Source: Euptelea pleiosperma (lineage: Eukaryota > Streptophyta > Magnoliopsida > Ranunculales > Eupteleaceae). From it: a stretch of DNA of 64,000 nt. The notes under the pieces were generated by a model. That model ran no database searches. It was not told the DNA's origin and was given only the letters and a program-made list of their open reading frames with translations. The stretch covers positions 10,609,929 through 10,673,928 of the forward strand of contig CM068541.1 in NCBI GenBank assembly GCA_035048495.1, written 5' to 3'. Below, one piece after another: positions 15,101 to 25,680 of the stretch. Position 1 is the stretch's first letter. The number at the start of each line of letters is the position of its first letter. The translations under genes and the position numbers were made by a program.

Positions 15101-17973
15101 GCATATCACAAATAGAAAAGGGCATGTAAAAGCATACCATCTTAAGTACAATCCGGTCCCACCAGCAACTATCGGTACATGATCATTTTCAAGAATATCC
15201 CTTGTAGCTTGCCTTGCATCATCAAAGAATTGCCCAACAGAATACTCTAGAAGCCAAAATAACATTAAATTCTGCATTGGTAGAAGAAATACATTCAAGA
15301 AATTCAAACTTACAGTGCGAAAGAAAAAGCAATCCATATGCAACTATGCAACAAAAGCATAACCACCAATAAATACAAGGAGCAAAGCAAAGAAATACAT
15401 TTCTACATTTTCGTGTCCACATTTTCCATAACATGGTCATTAACTAGTCAACTAATGTTCGTTATAGATGCTTAATTGGATATTGTGGCCCAAAAGAGCA
15501 TATCTGTCCATGCTCTTTCAACTGCTCATATTCTTCTTGGTGTTAACAGTGGCTTTGTCTTTCCCTGGCATTTTGGAATGGATATGATCTGTTTGGCTCC
15601 CTTACATCATATTGGTAGGTAGTGATGTGTGGACGATGGTCCATGGGAAATCCCTCACTTGGAGTCGTGAAGATTCATTCACGTAACATGTGCGCTCAGT
15701 CACAAGGCTGATCGGTGATTATAAACATGTGAGGCCCTTCGAATCTTCTCGTGGATGTATTAAGAAAATACTAAATCGTAAGCATAGGTGTCAGACATGT
15801 TTATATATTATATAAGTGTTGTTGATAAGACCTCTGAGTGCTAATTCAATTTTCAGTCTCATTTTTCAAGATTCATGGGAATTCTGTTCCCTCATTTTGT
15901 AAATACGTTTATATATTAAATAAAATACATTTTGTTACTTATAAAAAAAAAACACATGTAAAGATACAATCTTAATGCTCTAAGTCTAGAAAACTTGGTC
16001 ACTACTTTGATCAACAAGTAGTATGCAATGATCTCACTGTACAAATTTATTTTATTGGGTATCAATCAATTAATACTAGTCGTATTCAATATATAACAAT
16101 CCGAAGAGATCACAATGTCACAGTCATAACAAATAGTAAGACTTGTGGTCTTAGTTCAGCTTGAAGTATATTAACAACATACATGCGGTATTTCTTGTCT
16201 ATGTTACTCAAAAATAATATGGTATGATTTCTATATAGTTTTTAAATACTTAAAAATCATCAAAATAATTCTCTAGTATACAACAACATTTACACGAGTG
16301 ACACAATTATCCTGACAGATTAGAAATTAATTATAGAATTCTAATATATAGCTTAATAATACTTTTCTGAAACTTTGTGGGCTTTTTGCAATTAAAGATC
16401 AATTCAAAAAACTCGTTGGAATTTATTTGGAACTTCCATAATAAGCTAAAAAGGTGATTTTCTTGCCCACATAAGGTTCTTTTGAGGTTATATAGCCTCC
16501 AACATGAGACTAGAAATACTCAATTTTCTCTAAAAGTACTTTTCTAGGGACAACTTGAATTTATTAAACGCTTCCAAGAAGTCCTGTTTTTTTTTTTAAC
16601 TACCTGTTTTAAGTAGTTACAATCAGCTGGATCATCGTTATGGCCCCCTAAACAATCAATTATACTTTTTCTCCTACTTAGAATGGTAGCTATTGTACGA
16701 ACTTCAACTTGGAACAGGGAATTGTACTTCCTAAGTACAGTTCTTAGTATTATCTCCTTCTTTGACTCTCTATTCAACTTCATGTACCAGCTTAAATATT
16801 TGGAATTTCCACTAGCACCCTTCATATAAAATACAACTCGTCAACGTACTCTATGTAAACAAATAACAAGAAACAGAAACACGGATAATGTCATTTTTCT
16901 AACATCACACGCACATGTGCTATCGCTCAAATCCGCAGTCAATCCTATTTCTGATAGTAGCAGTTGATAATCGAATCCAATTTTTCCCACACACTCGCCT
17001 TATATATCATTCATCTTTCTAGTAAATGGGTTACAGGGTATGCATCAATGTGGGATGTTGGTCAAGTGCCCAACACCTTCAGTGATTAGTCCACCGCCAT
17101 GTTTAGCAGATACAGGTGAAAAAAAAAAAAAAATTTGATAAGTAGATAAAATTAAATTTTTAAGCACATGCAAATGGTCTAAATATGTTATGGTCATTGC
17201 TTTTTAAATATTGAAAAAAAAATATTAATTACTAAGAAAACATATTTGTTAGCACAAGTTCCATCTTAACTAACAAACTTTGACCCCCACATGCAGTAGC
17301 TGTTAAGATAAAGTCATTGGAAAATCTTATTGGGTTAGACCTTAATGATATAATACCTTGGGATGGGTGCAATATATCAACCAAATGGTGTGGCACTTCC
17401 TGCAAAAAAATAAAAATAAAAAATTGGTGATCTCATTATTTCACATAAATCAAACGATGCACAGAAACAATATTAAGTACCTCTCTGTCACTAGGCGAAG
17501 GCTTCGCAGATCCAATATCAAGTCCTCGATAAACCTAAATTACCAATCAAAATGAAATTGATGAGGTAGATCAAAGCCAAACATCACGAAAAGTATCGAG
17601 ATAAGGTGAATTTAAAAGTAGGCTAGGTTGCACAAGATCTTCGTTATTAAGGAGGGATGAAGATAACCTGCACCGAATCTGCACTGATGATTTCTCCATT
17701 AAGCCTCTTTGCAAGCTCCAGCGCAAGCCTGCTTTTGCCAGCGCCTGTGGGACCCGAGATTACAATGACCTTCTCCTTCTTCGTCTTCTTTGTGATAGAA
17801 GTGGAGCAGGTAGTCGCTAACATGCGCCGGGGGATCTGCGGAAATGTGCGACGCCAAAGGACAGGTTTCTCGGCCGTCGCCGCAAACCTTAAGCCCCATG
17901 TGCGTAGCCCGACTCCGCTACCCATTCGTGGGAAAGATAGAACAGAGACGCTTTGGTTCACAAGCTCACACAA
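122..17973 (-). CDS. IPT9: tRNA dimethylallyltransferase, IPT9-type (nine exons seen, 3' end outside window)
   Basis: Transfers a dimethylallyl group from DMAPP to A37 of tRNAs reading UNN codons; in plants, tRNA-type IPTs are the source of cis-zeatin. Exons by reading frame and GT/AG sites: 17668-17973, 17481-17534, 17357-17399, 15138-15246, 9896-10094, 8690-8915, 6236-6330, 1909-2003, 122-197. Phases agree across all junctions and give 401 residues. Visible are the P-loop GPTGAGKS (residues 74-81), the [18 protein letters not shown] segment, [68 protein letters not shown] and [14 protein letters not shown]. These follow the plant IPT9 order rather than IPT2. The about 65-residue basic, Ser/Thr-rich N-terminus before the P-loop could be an organelle transit peptide (inference). 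The C-terminal exon(s) lie left of position 1. A later Met at 17925 is an alternative start. Introns of 4.2 and 5.0 kb are swollen by transposons. Confidence 0.92.
885..1030. mobile_element. M1-family MITE, left half only
   Basis: Starts GTGGCACACTATTAGAG, then ATGGATGTTTGGCCCATCCC and CAGCCTGATTAGTGATTTC. These are the hallmarks of a family repeated about ten times in this window. The mirrored right half is missing, so this is a truncated copy. Confidence 0.65.
1520..1715 (+). mobile_element. SINE-like segment
   Basis: A GC-richer island with a possible pol III B-box-like stretch (GGTCCTGAGTTCTACTCC near 1565) and an A-rich tail (TATAAAAAAAGAAGAG near 1696). No target duplication was identified. 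Alternative: a fragment of another repeat. Confidence 0.3.
2004..6235. other. IPT9 intron 7, transposon-rich
   Basis: Holds a hAT-type MITE (3274-3595). A less clear repeat-like block at 4100-6000 has a TATA-like box near 5113 followed by CT-rich sequence and could be an LTR remnant, but matching ends were not found. ORFs at 4346-4645 and 5151-5384 show no domain. Confidence 0.4.
3274..3595. mobile_element. hAT-type MITE, family B
   Basis: Ends are CAAGGTTTAAAATATCG and the reverse complement of CAAGTTTCAAAATCTCG. The flanking 8-bp repeats are GTAGTCAA (3266-3273) and GCAGTCAA (3596-3603), with one mismatch. The 8-bp duplication is the hAT signature. Interior carries CTGAGACAATG/GTCTCAGTAAGCTGAC-type motifs shared with the copy at 7348-7675. 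Confidence 0.75.
7348..7675. mobile_element. hAT-type MITE, family B
   Basis: Ends CATGGTTCAAAATCTCG and CGATATTTTAAACCTTG. The 8-bp flanks ATTGTAGG (7340-7347) and ATTATAGG (7676-7683) differ at one base. Same interior motifs (GTCTCGGTCGAGACGTCTC, GCCAGCTTACCG) as the 3274 copy. An 88-codon ORF inside is incidental. Confidence 0.75.
7718..8342. mobile_element. hAT-type MITE, family C (CGAATT-rich)
   Basis: Ends CATGGTTTTAAAATTTGAC and GGTTAGAACCTTG. Flanks are AATTGTAC (7710-7717) and AACTGTAC (8343-8350), an 8-bp duplication with one mismatch. Interior is rich in GCCGAATTAATT-type repeats. A foreign block at about 8035-8200 with an A-tail (ATAATACTTATAAAAAAAAA) looks like a LINE/SINE 3' end nested in it. 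Confidence 0.7.
8035..8200 (+). mobile_element. LINE/SINE 3'-tail-like insertion inside the family C MITE
   Basis: Composition differs from the surrounding MITE. It ends CCCCTTGTGAATAATACTTAT followed by nine A. The 16-bp word TTTTGTACATATTGGG occurs twice (about 8067 and 8150). Classification is tentative. Confidence 0.35.
9065..9728. mobile_element. hAT-type MITE, family D (TCCGAAT-rich)
   Basis: Ends TTGGAATGTCAA and TTGACACCCCTA (inverted, imperfect). Exact 8-bp flanks ATAAAAAG lie at 9057-9064 and 9729-9736. Interior has many ATATCCGAAT/ATTCGGATAT words that can fold back. It lies in IPT9 intron 5. Confidence 0.75.
9735..9835. repeat. Short tandem duplication (about 55 bp unit)
   Basis: AGCATATTCCTCATTAAATA through TTGATTCCATGACCT occurs twice head to tail with single-base changes, directly beside the family D MITE. 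Confidence 0.7.
11730..11904 (+). mobile_element. Probable 5' LTR of a Copia remnant
   Basis: Begins TGTTGTCAGGG and contains CATATAAATAAGAAG (TATA-like), then a CT-rich stretch. It ends directly before TTGGTATCATAGGGAGG, which resembles the tRNA-iMet primer binding site usual in plant Copia elements. No matching 3' LTR was found in the window. Confidence 0.45.
12400..13200 (+). pseudogene. Copia-type gag (UBN2-like) remnant
   Basis: Translation across frames gives [20 protein letters not shown], then a gag body with [29 protein letters not shown] and [14 protein letters not shown], and later [18 protein letters not shown]. This is the order seen in Ty1/Copia gag (UBN2/Retrotran_gag). Several stops and frameshifts (e.g. 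after MYISG at 12563, and at about 12669) break it. Protease, integrase and RT are absent. It sits about 500 bp after a primer-binding-site-like sequence in the same orientation. Confidence 0.75.
13607..13838. repeat. Direct repeat, about 100 bp unit, 140 bp period
   Basis: TTCTGGAATCTTTTTGTTA through GTTCTTTGGAAAAAAG and AAGGTGATTTATC occurs at about 13607-13709 and again at 13748-13838 with few changes. Confidence 0.8.
14025..14290. mobile_element. M1-family inverted-repeat MITE
   Basis: Left arm GACTGTATAGATGTTTGGGC ... GATTGATTAGTGATTTC, right arm AGAAATCCCTAATCAGGCTA ... CATCAATACAGTCAGAAATC. The arms are near-perfect inverted copies, so the whole folds into one hairpin. The interior motif TCAACCCATGAAAACAAC is shared with other copies. 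Confidence 0.75.
14810..15040. repeat. Duplicated TG/AC microsatellite block
   Basis: GCACATTGCATRGTGRAATA GGTAGGTAGGGAC appears at about 14824 and 14909, each followed by AC-rich and AT dinucleotide runs. The 135-codon ORF across it on the minus strand is low-complexity and not credible as a gene. Confidence 0.75.
15247..17356. other. IPT9 intron 3
   Basis: AT-rich, with no coding exon recognised. A possible LINE-like 3' tail lies at about 15775-15950 (TTTTGTTACTTATAAAAAAA). Confidence 0.45.
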
Positions 17974-18044
17974 CTTTGGTTGCCACTTGAGCGTTAAAAT
18001 CCAATCCCCCTCTTACGGGCAAGGCAAGCTTAGAGCAAACACTT

Positions 18045-18330
18045 GCTCATTTGCTGTCCCCCTGGGGCCCACTGACTTTATGGATGTTTGGTCCATCTCA
18101 TGGTCGATCTATGCATGGTTTAAAAAACGGCCGTTATCACGAAATAACGGCTGTTATAACGGATTCGGACCTCCACCGTTACGTTATGTACCCTTTTAAC
18201 GCTCAGAAAACAACATCCCTTATTTTCTGTTATAAATTTAATTGAAAAAATTTTGAATTTTAAATTTTAGCGCCGTTTTTTTTCCGTTTAATTATTTTCC
18301 CGTGCGGTACAATCCCATTCAAAGTATAAA
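18045..18330. mobile_element. hAT-type family A fragment inside an M1 fragment
   Basis: M1 arm sequence (CACTGACTTTATGGATGTTT at about 18068) is interrupted at 18114 by CATGGTTTAAAAAACGGCCG, the left end of family A. The right end of the family A copy is missing. Confidence 0.55.
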
Positions 18331-19499
18331 CTTTTCCTCATCAAAAACCATTCCATTCTAAAACTTCTAATTTATATATGAGAATTTTTGACATACCCCC
18401 CATCTTATTTTTAAAATGCGGTATGTCAAAAATTCCATTTATATATTGGCCAGTGCCAATTTTTGTTGTCAAATACATATTAGAACAGATCCCAAGAATT
18501 TAACCGTGGTTTTGCTTTTGCAAAAGTGATGCCAGCTCAGCACTATAACCACCATTAGATTCTTGGGATCCACGGCCAAGAAAAAACATGAACTTTTTTA
18601 GTTAACTTTTATTGGTCATCAGAACCCGACCTGTATATATACTACTTATAAAAGAGTAACATTGTTTGTTTCCCCGACAAGAAAAAAGAAAAAAAAGTCA
18701 GAGAGAGAGAGAATATAAGGGCCACACCACCCTACAAAATAAGATCCATTGGACAATAGATCCATAAGGGCCTTTAGCATCCAATTCAAAAATGATCCAG
18801 GAGAGTTGTGAGTCAATAATGGCAACCTGCACCCTGCTTAGTACAGCTTTCGCTTCGGCCTGAGAAGGCCCTAGTTTTGCCTGCTACCAGCAAGAAGGTA
18901 TTAGCACCATCATGAGCAATGAAACCTAGGCCTGCTGCAACCTTAGAATTGGGATCACGACAATTACTCTACACCATTCAAATTGTGCTTTTTGGAGGAC
19001 CAGGTGTCAATTCATATCTGTTTAACCGAAACTGAACCCAGAACTGAAAACCCTGGTTCCAGTTCCACATTTTTGGCAACTAAACAAGAACCGGAGTCGA
19101 AACCGAACAGAAAAAAACATTTCCGGCTCGTAATAGTTTGATATTGGAACCAAACCGATAGGAATCGAAACTAATGTATAAATACAATGTTAAATTAATA
19201 AATATATTGTTAAAATTATCATATTATATATCAAGATTGAAACCAATGTACCCAGAATCAGAATCGGAACCGATTGGAACCAAAAAAAATTGGTTTCAAT
19301 TCCAGATCCATCATTTTGAGAACCGGTACCAATAAGAACCCGCAATTTGGTTCTGATTCTGGCTATCTTAGGAACCAAACCGGAACCAACCCGTTAGCAC
19401 CCCTACACTCCATTATCTCTTAGTCTAGAAGAAATTTCTCTGTGACCTCTTTTATATATATAGATCGAGTGTTGTGTTACGTAGAGACTGATGATGCTT
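18331..19499. other. Intergenic, with a GGAACC-rich foldback repeat
   Basis: About 18990-19405 is built from GGAACCGG/CCGGTTCC-type words between GGTGTCAATTC and GTTAGCACCCCTA. This resembles the family D type of MITE, but a clean 8-bp duplication was not found. No gene seen. Confidence 0.45.
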
Positions 19500-19858
19500 G
19501 AAGCATTGTACATGGAGGCACGATTCGGTGGCCTAGCTTCACACTAAGCTGGTGGGGGGTTACAAGGGGGTAATGCCCTTGAAAAATTTTTGGGAGGACT
19601 TTTTCCTAAGGGCATTTCTGTAATTCTCACATAGATATACGGAAACCCTAATTTCGTCTTAGGGTTATATATACCTCTGTTGGTGAGAGACAAGTATTAT
19701 AATCTCGTACTGTGTAGATTTCTTTTGCTCTAGAGTATAGTGGAATCTGTGTGGATCTGTGGACGTACCTCAATCTAGAGGAAACCACGAAAATTTATGT
19801 GTTGTAGTTTGTTTGCATATTTATTTTATTTTTTGTTTATTGTTCTTTCTTCCCAACA
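19500..19858 (+). mobile_element. Solo LTR-like fragment
   Basis: Shares with 24140-25923 the blocks GGGTTATATATAC (TATA-like), TAGTGGAATCKGTGTGGATC, TACCTCAATCTAGAGGAA and the end TTTATTGTTCTTTCTTCCC. Both end in the trinucleotide ACA, as LTRs often do (CA-3'). No internal retroelement sequence is next to it. Confidence 0.6.
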
Positions 19859-20215
19859 TATAATTGAAAAGGTTGGGTATCAATGGGTACGGATTTCCCA
19901 GTTGGGTGTCAATGGATACCAATAACCCAATAGACCCAAACGCTAATTGGGTCCGATACGGGGTACTTTGATATACCAATTTTCTATTCATTAACCAATA
20001 GATCCAATCAATTTGCCGTTTATGATTCTTTCTTTCAGATTTTACTAATAGTCGAGTCGGGTCTGGGTACTCTGATACCGAAACCGATCCCATCAATTGA
20101 TTCCCTTAATATTTTTTGTGTACAATAATATTTCTTATGAGTTTGGCTAAACCCCACAAGCTTGCCAAAAAAAAAAAAAAACCACCCACTTGTGAATGGA
20201 ACCCACATACAGAAT

Positions 20216-22079
20216 TCATACATCATCATCATCATCCTCATGATCTATCAATTTCCAAGAGCCGTCCTCTTCTTGCACCATTCCCGCATTCTTCTCACAC
20301 CACCACTTTCCAGGAACAAGATATTCGTCCTTCAATGCATCAATTCTTTTGTTCACAAGGGAGATATCACGCTCAATTTCTAACTTAAACCCTCCTTTAC
20401 TTCCTTGTGTCCCTGCAACCCCATGAAGGTACGCCTCCAAGTTATGCCAACTCGATATAGTTCCCGGACTCTTCATGAATTTTGACTTCTGGGCGTTAAT
20501 ATCTAACTCTACCCCAACGTCCGAATAACCCAGTAAAGGATAGTAGGGAACAGTATCTAAGGCGTTACGGATGCGTAATAGTCGGAGATCTTCCATGCCG
20601 CAGAAAATCTGCTTGAAGTTGGCGTCTCCGACGCGGGGGCTGCCGAAGACAATGCCCGTTACAAGGCAACGCTTGTTGGGGCAGTCTTTGTTGGGCTTGT
20701 TCAATCCGTTGGCAACAATGTCTGCTGCATTTAGTGTTGCAAGGGCTGCACCCAAGCTGTGGCCTATTACAGTTACGCTGATTTCCTCATCCTTGTACTC
20801 TTCCACTAGTCTCTTCACCTCAGTCAGAACCTGCAATTTCATATTAGTGCCAAAGTTTTAAATTTCCTCCGCTAGCATGCTCGAAAATTCGGTTTCGGGC
20901 TATACCAAAATCTCCGAATTAGAGTGTTTTTTTTTTATGGAATTTCTCCGAAATTTTAGGTTTCGACATGGGCCGAAACCCAGTTGAAACTAGAATTTAA
21001 ATCCTTGATTAGTGCTCTATAGTTAGTCTCGCCCCAACCAACAAATATACCCGAGGTATCTTTCTCGAGTGTTGCTTCAATGGTTCAGATTCCTCGAACT
21101 CAATGAATGAAGGGGAAAAGGATCAAACCATATTTTACTAAATAATTGGATTAAATTCGGCTTAATTAATAAGGCCCAGTTCACATTAGGCCGAATTTTT
21201 AGGACCTCAACCTGGCATTCCACCCGCAAAGATATCTTTTCAGGAGGGACAAACTTTAGACTTTTTACCACGATCGACGTCACACTTGCGGATCTGTTCC
21301 CCGATTCGATCCCATGACCTTTCGATTTTAATGGCGATCGATCTTGCACTCATGGGCCCTTACCGCGCCCTTAGGAAGAGGCATTATTGACCCCCAAACA
21401 AATTTCAGAGTCGTCAACTAAAACTCAAAAAAAAAAGAATTTATGACTAACCCATTAATGGTAGATCGATATTCACCTGGTCTCTAGCACTGGACTTATT
21501 AAACGGGGATCGTGGATCATCGGACGTGTAGATCGAGTACCAACCCTGGTGTACTTTGGGATCACTGGTGCATCCCAGTAACTTAGAAGCCGAAACCAAA
21601 GCAAAATCGAAATCATTGATCCATTCCAAGGCTTGAATTGTTCCTCTCCAAGCAATAACAATATCCCTTCTTCCCAATATAGCCTTCCCTTCATCAGTAG
21701 CCACTGCAACGTACCCGATCCAATTCGACTCCTTGCACCATGCCTCCCTCGACAACGACTTAATAATAAACGCGCAGGGAACTTCAACTCCGGATGTGGC
21801 GTAGAAGTACTTGGTCACATTGTACTTGTATGGATTGCAGTTTACTAGGCCAACCTTATCGAATAAGTCCCGCCTCGCGTATCGGCTACTTCCGGCGAAC
21901 TTAGATTTCTCCTCCCTGTTGAAGGTGTCATAGGTTGCCTGAGTCATATCGCCATAGTGAAGGATGTTTCGCCGGAGATCGATGTCAAGTGGGTCCAAGA
22001 GATTCTCCCAATTATCTTGGCCGTTCAGCACCCTCCATCTTTCTGCAATGCTATCCATCACTTGCTCAAACCAAACCAA
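20216..22079 (-). CDS. Phospholipase A1-II-like lipase (two exons)
   Basis: Class II plant PLA1 (DAD1-like family), a serine hydrolase expected to release the sn-1 acyl chain of glycerolipids. Exon 1 is 21477-22079 and exon 2 is 20216-20830, giving 405 residues. The GT donor is after ...ARDQ and the AG acceptor before VLTEVKRL. Visible are [54 protein letters not shown], the nucleophile elbow GHSLG (Ser about 226), and the likely triad partners Asp about 293 (ALDTVP) and His about 330 ([12 protein letters not shown]). No signal or transit peptide is evident, as in PLA1-II. A second Met 21 bp downstream (22058) matches the start of the paralog at 29476 and may be the true start. The C-terminus is an acidic run of Asp. 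A TATA-like box (TTATAAATAG, minus strand) lies at 22130-22140. Confidence 0.92.
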
Positions 22080-22129
22080 TTGTGTGGATGGATGTTGTTG
22101 TGATTTTCCTTTTGGGGTTGCTTATCACA

Positions 22130-22140
22130 CTATTTATAAT
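22130..22140 (-). promoter_or_regulatory. TATA box of the 20216-22079 lipase
   Basis: Reads ATTATAAATAG on the minus strand, about 50-60 bp upstream of the ATG. The tandem paralog has a box at the same place. Confidence 0.6.
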
Positions 22141-22245
22141 ACTTGGTCTGAGCAATGCTACTTGATGGGCCTCGCTTATGTTTCTAAAATTCCTTTTTTT
22201 TTGGATTACCATCACTTTGTTATCATTCTCATTTGTACATCAAAC

Positions 22246-22576
22246 CAACGTTTAACAGAGGCAACAGGGGCCGTTATAACGGTATAACGGACTGGGGGCG
22301 TTACATTTTTCAGTTATAACGAATTGTAAGAAAAAATGGAAAATAGTGCGAAAATAATGGAAAATAACGGCACTAAATTTCAAATTTTGAATAAATATAT
22401 AACAGAACATAACAGAAAAATAACGGGTTTTTTTCACAAATTTTCTCAGAAAATAATGATCATTATATTTTCGTTATATAACGGAAAATAACGGCTGTTT
22501 TTCTCTGAGCGTTAAACCGGTACATAATGTAACGGGGGAGGTTCGAATCTGTTATAATGGCCGTTTTTAAACCATG
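22246..22576. mobile_element. hAT-type MITE, family A (lipase promoter)
   Basis: The right end is GTTTTTAAACCATG; the left end, CAACGTTTAAC, is degraded. Exact 8-bp duplication CATCAAAC at 22238-22245 and 22577-22584. Interior is made of CGTTATAACGG palindromes. It lies about 170 bp upstream of the lipase ATG. The aligned promoter of the paralog at 29476 lacks it. Confidence 0.85.
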
Positions 22577-22584
22577 CATCAAAC

Positions 22585-23150
22585 TGTTAGATTATAGTTA
22601 AGATTATCATTTCTTAGGTCCAAATTACGAAATACCCCATCATATATTCAATGTTATTTGAAATGATTATGGGTAATTTAGTCATTGTGGAACAATAACA
22701 GGGATTTTTTCATTAATATTTGCTATATTTTTTACTAATGTAGATTAGGTTAAATTACATGATATTTGGGGTGGACCTATATCATCGCAAGGGTCAACAA
22801 TTCTTTTCATAAGATCTGATGAATGCTCTATAAGTGGTAGATTGGAAATGCTTCTACGGCTCAACTTATGTACAGTAACATTTGGACGGTTTAGATTGAC
22901 CAATATACTACATACGTGTATAACATCTAAATCAAGTAGAAGGAGTTCCTTGTGGGCCACGCATTGTGGGAAATCACTATGTTCCGCCTCTCTTTCTCTC
23001 TCTATCTCTATAACTGCATACCAACTTGTTCCAAAAATGTACATATTGAGCGACTCTAATAGATGGAATGACGGATACGTACACAAAATTGTGGAGTCAT
23101 GCACCCCATGCCACACCCATGCACATGCACACGGCATCTAATGAAAATTA
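22585..23150 (-). repeat. Upstream part of the lipase tandem duplication, copy 1
   Basis: TTTCTTAGGTCCAAATTAC, ATTTAGTCATTGTG, ATATTTGCTAT, CGTGTATAACATC and GGAGTTCCTTGTGGG recur in the same order at about 29680-30330, upstream of the second lipase. So the duplicated unit includes at least about 0.9 kb of promoter. Confidence 0.75.
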
Positions 23151-23169
23151 GGAATTATTATGTTCGAGA

Positions 23170-23410
23170 TAAAGTTTATGTAGCAGTAGACTCATACCTA
23201 CGTTGGACCTACATACTAAACATCGTCCCGATTAGTAATTTCTATCTGTTAGATTAGAGTCTATTTCTTGATTTATTTGTAATCGTAGATCTCAAGCATT
23301 ATAATCCAAGTGCTAAAAATCACTAATCAAGTCGATGATGGGCCAAACATCTATACGTTTAGTATCCTCTAATAGTTTGCCACGTGGTTCACATGTGGGT
23401 TCGTCATTCA
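23170..23410. mobile_element. M1-family inverted-repeat MITE
   Basis: Left arm GGACCTACATACTAAACATC with GATTAGTAATTTC, right arm AAATCACTAATCAAGTC, GGGCCAAACATCTATACG, TTTGCCACGTGG. The mirrored arms fold onto each other. Confidence 0.65.
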
Positions 23411-24288
23411 TCTAATTTTTTGAAGGGACAGAGTTTAGGTCTACTTGGGGATTCAATAAATGCTTTATTAGTTGAGTTGAAATGTAAAAATGTTGAATGA
23501 CCAAAGCGCCCTTATAAATTAAAAAATTAAAAATTAACCAACGTAGGTACGAGTCTACTGCTATGTCTACTTTAATAAAAGTAGAGCAATGAGTGAGGTG
23601 CAGAGATGGCGTATGCTTGCAGGGTAGCATGTCTTTTGACACCAAAAAAATTGGAAAGCCCGTTAAATGAATAAATTAAAGAATAGAAAAGAAGCAAAGT
23701 AGGACCAATTTTTATGGAACGCAAGAAGTGCCTTCGCTCTTTAATAAGTAGAGTAGATAACAGGTTGGAGTATTTATATTTGTGCAGGGCCTAAAATATT
23801 GTTGGTTAAATTAAAGCCCAGCCCATTCATTTAGCTTGTCTTAAGATCAATCATAAGCCTGACCCGTTCGGCATTGAAGGAAGGAAGCGGTAGCGGTTGC
23901 ATGTTAAATATTTTAATTATCTCCATTTATAACTCTTGTATAACAACTGTATAAGGTCAGTTTAGTTGGACACTACTAAAAATCAGGGTTATTATTGGGA
24001 GAAATTTTTTGGTCTTGTTCTGGCAGTTTTAGTTAGTGGGTATGTCCCTACTGGAGCCCTTTTGGCCCTTTCCATAAATTATACCTTTACAACGAACCAT
24101 TTAAAACCTTGGTTTAAGCTGTCATGTATAAACGTCTTTCCTATTTCTGTACATGAAGGCATGACACCACGGCCCATCTATGCATCGAGCTGGCTGATGG
24201 GTTACAGGGTGGGCAGTGTGGCCCGTCCAAAGGGGGGCGTTCGGGGGCATTGCGCCCAAATTTTTTTTACAGAGGTATTTTCCTCTTA

Positions 24289-25680
24289 GGATCTGTTTGG
24301 TAACCCGGAATTCAGCCGGATTTGGATTTGTGATTTTTGGAATCACAAATCTATGGGTTTGGGAGGGCCAAATTCCAGGAATTATATTTCCAATTCTGTG
24401 ATTTTCCTGGAATTAGAAGTTTTGGGGGGGAGAAGAAACTTTTAATTCCTGGAATTCTATTTCCGGGTGGAGAAATTCAAAAGAATTTTTATGGGTTCCA
24501 ACTCTCACACTCATCCCTAAGTGGACCTATAAATAAAAAATCAGCAAGACTAGTTATCTGAAACCGTTGGATTGGTGTATTTTTTTTTTGTTGATTCTTA
24601 ACCGTGTGATATCTAGCATTATTTGGAGTACTTAGATCCAAAGGATATAAATTTTTCCTGGTTTTTAGCATATAGGTCTACCTACGGATGGGACAAACAT
24701 CCATATGGTCCGTGGTCTCTACTAATGTGCCACGTGGCTCATTGTGGTCCATCATCAACAGATTTCAAATTTGTAACCGTTTGATTGATATCTTTTATGG
24801 GTTGATTTTTAATCTTGGGATATATAACATTAGTTGGGGGTACAAAGATCCAAGTTGAGAGATAACTGATCAGCCTGATTTTAGTTTGTAAGTCCACCTA
24901 AGGATGTATCTAACCGTCGGATTGGTGTCTTTTATGGGTTGATTTTTAGCCATTAGATTTCTACAATTAGTTGGGGTATGAAGATCCAAAGCTTATAAAT
25001 AACCAACCAACCTTATTTTTAGTATGTAGGTATACCTAGGGTTGGGATAAATATCCATACAGTATTAGTGATTTATAACCATTGGATTCGTATCTTTTAT
25101 GGGTTGATTTTTAACCATGCGATATCTAGCATTATTTGGGGTACTCAAATCTAAAGGTTAGAAATAACTAAACAACCCGATTTTTAATATGCAGGTCCAC
25201 CTAGGGATGGGATAAACATCACTGCGGTCTATTGTCTCTAATAATGTGCCACATGGCGTGCTCAAAATGTGGTAGTAGTGTTGATGATGGACATCTGTAT
25301 TTGTTGCCTCGTGTGCCACTTAGGCTTTAGCCATTGATATTTTGACACAGGTTAATTATAGTCAAAAAAATTATCAAAATAGTTCAATTATTATTTTTAA
25401 AATTTTTTCTTTAAATTAGCATCGATAACATTTAATTGACGAACAATTGTTATAACTCAAAGTTCATAAGATGATATTTCTCTTATGTAGATGGATAGAA
25501 ATTTCAATTTTGTTAGATGTCCAAATAACTAAAATTAAAATTCATTGGAAATTCCAAGTAATTTTCATGGTGCAACCAAACACAAGAAATTACAATTCTC
25601 TGAATTCAAATTCTAAGAAATCACAAATCCTGGAATTCTATTTTTAATTTCAAATCCGTGTTTGGTTTCCAAACAGACCC
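24289..25680. mobile_element. Harbinger/PIF-like element (1392 bp) with TTA duplication
   Basis: Ends GGATCTGTTTGGTAACC and GGTTTCCAAACAGACCC are inverted copies with two mismatches. Flanks are TTA (24286-24288) and TTA (25681-25683). The GGNTCTGTTTGG end with a TTA duplication is typical of Tourist/Harbinger MITEs. There is no transposase. The subterminal parts carry GGAATTCC-type words. The middle (about 24480-25260) is filled with repeated M1-family arm and interior sequence. Confidence 0.85.
24480..25260. repeat. Serial copies of M1 interior inside the Harbinger element
   Basis: GGGTTGATTTTTAACCRTG recurs at about 24587, 24818, 24936 and 25099 (variants). ATTAGTTGGGGTA/ATTATTTGGGGTAC follow, and GTCCACCTAGGGATGGGA closes several units. 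This is not a single hairpin but several partial units in one orientation. Confidence 0.65.

Larger units (their letters stand above)
10095..15137. other. IPT9 intron 4 (5.0 kb), transposon-rich
   Basis: Contains a decayed Copia fragment (11730-13200), a direct repeat (13607-13838), an M1 MITE (14025-14290) and a TG/AC-rich duplicated block (14810-15040). A donor-like CTG/GTGAGT on the minus strand at about 14750 follows a short open segment, but its phase does not fit the neighbouring IPT exons. Confidence 0.5.

Noticed and set aside
14733..15140. 135-codon minus-strand ORF near IPT9 exon 4
   Set aside because: It is made of TG/AC repeat translations ([11 protein letters not shown] type) and a duplicated microsatellite block.
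17657..18199. 180-codon plus-strand ORF
   Set aside because: It is the antisense shadow of IPT9 exon 1 extended into an M1/hAT fragment; it has no domain of its own.
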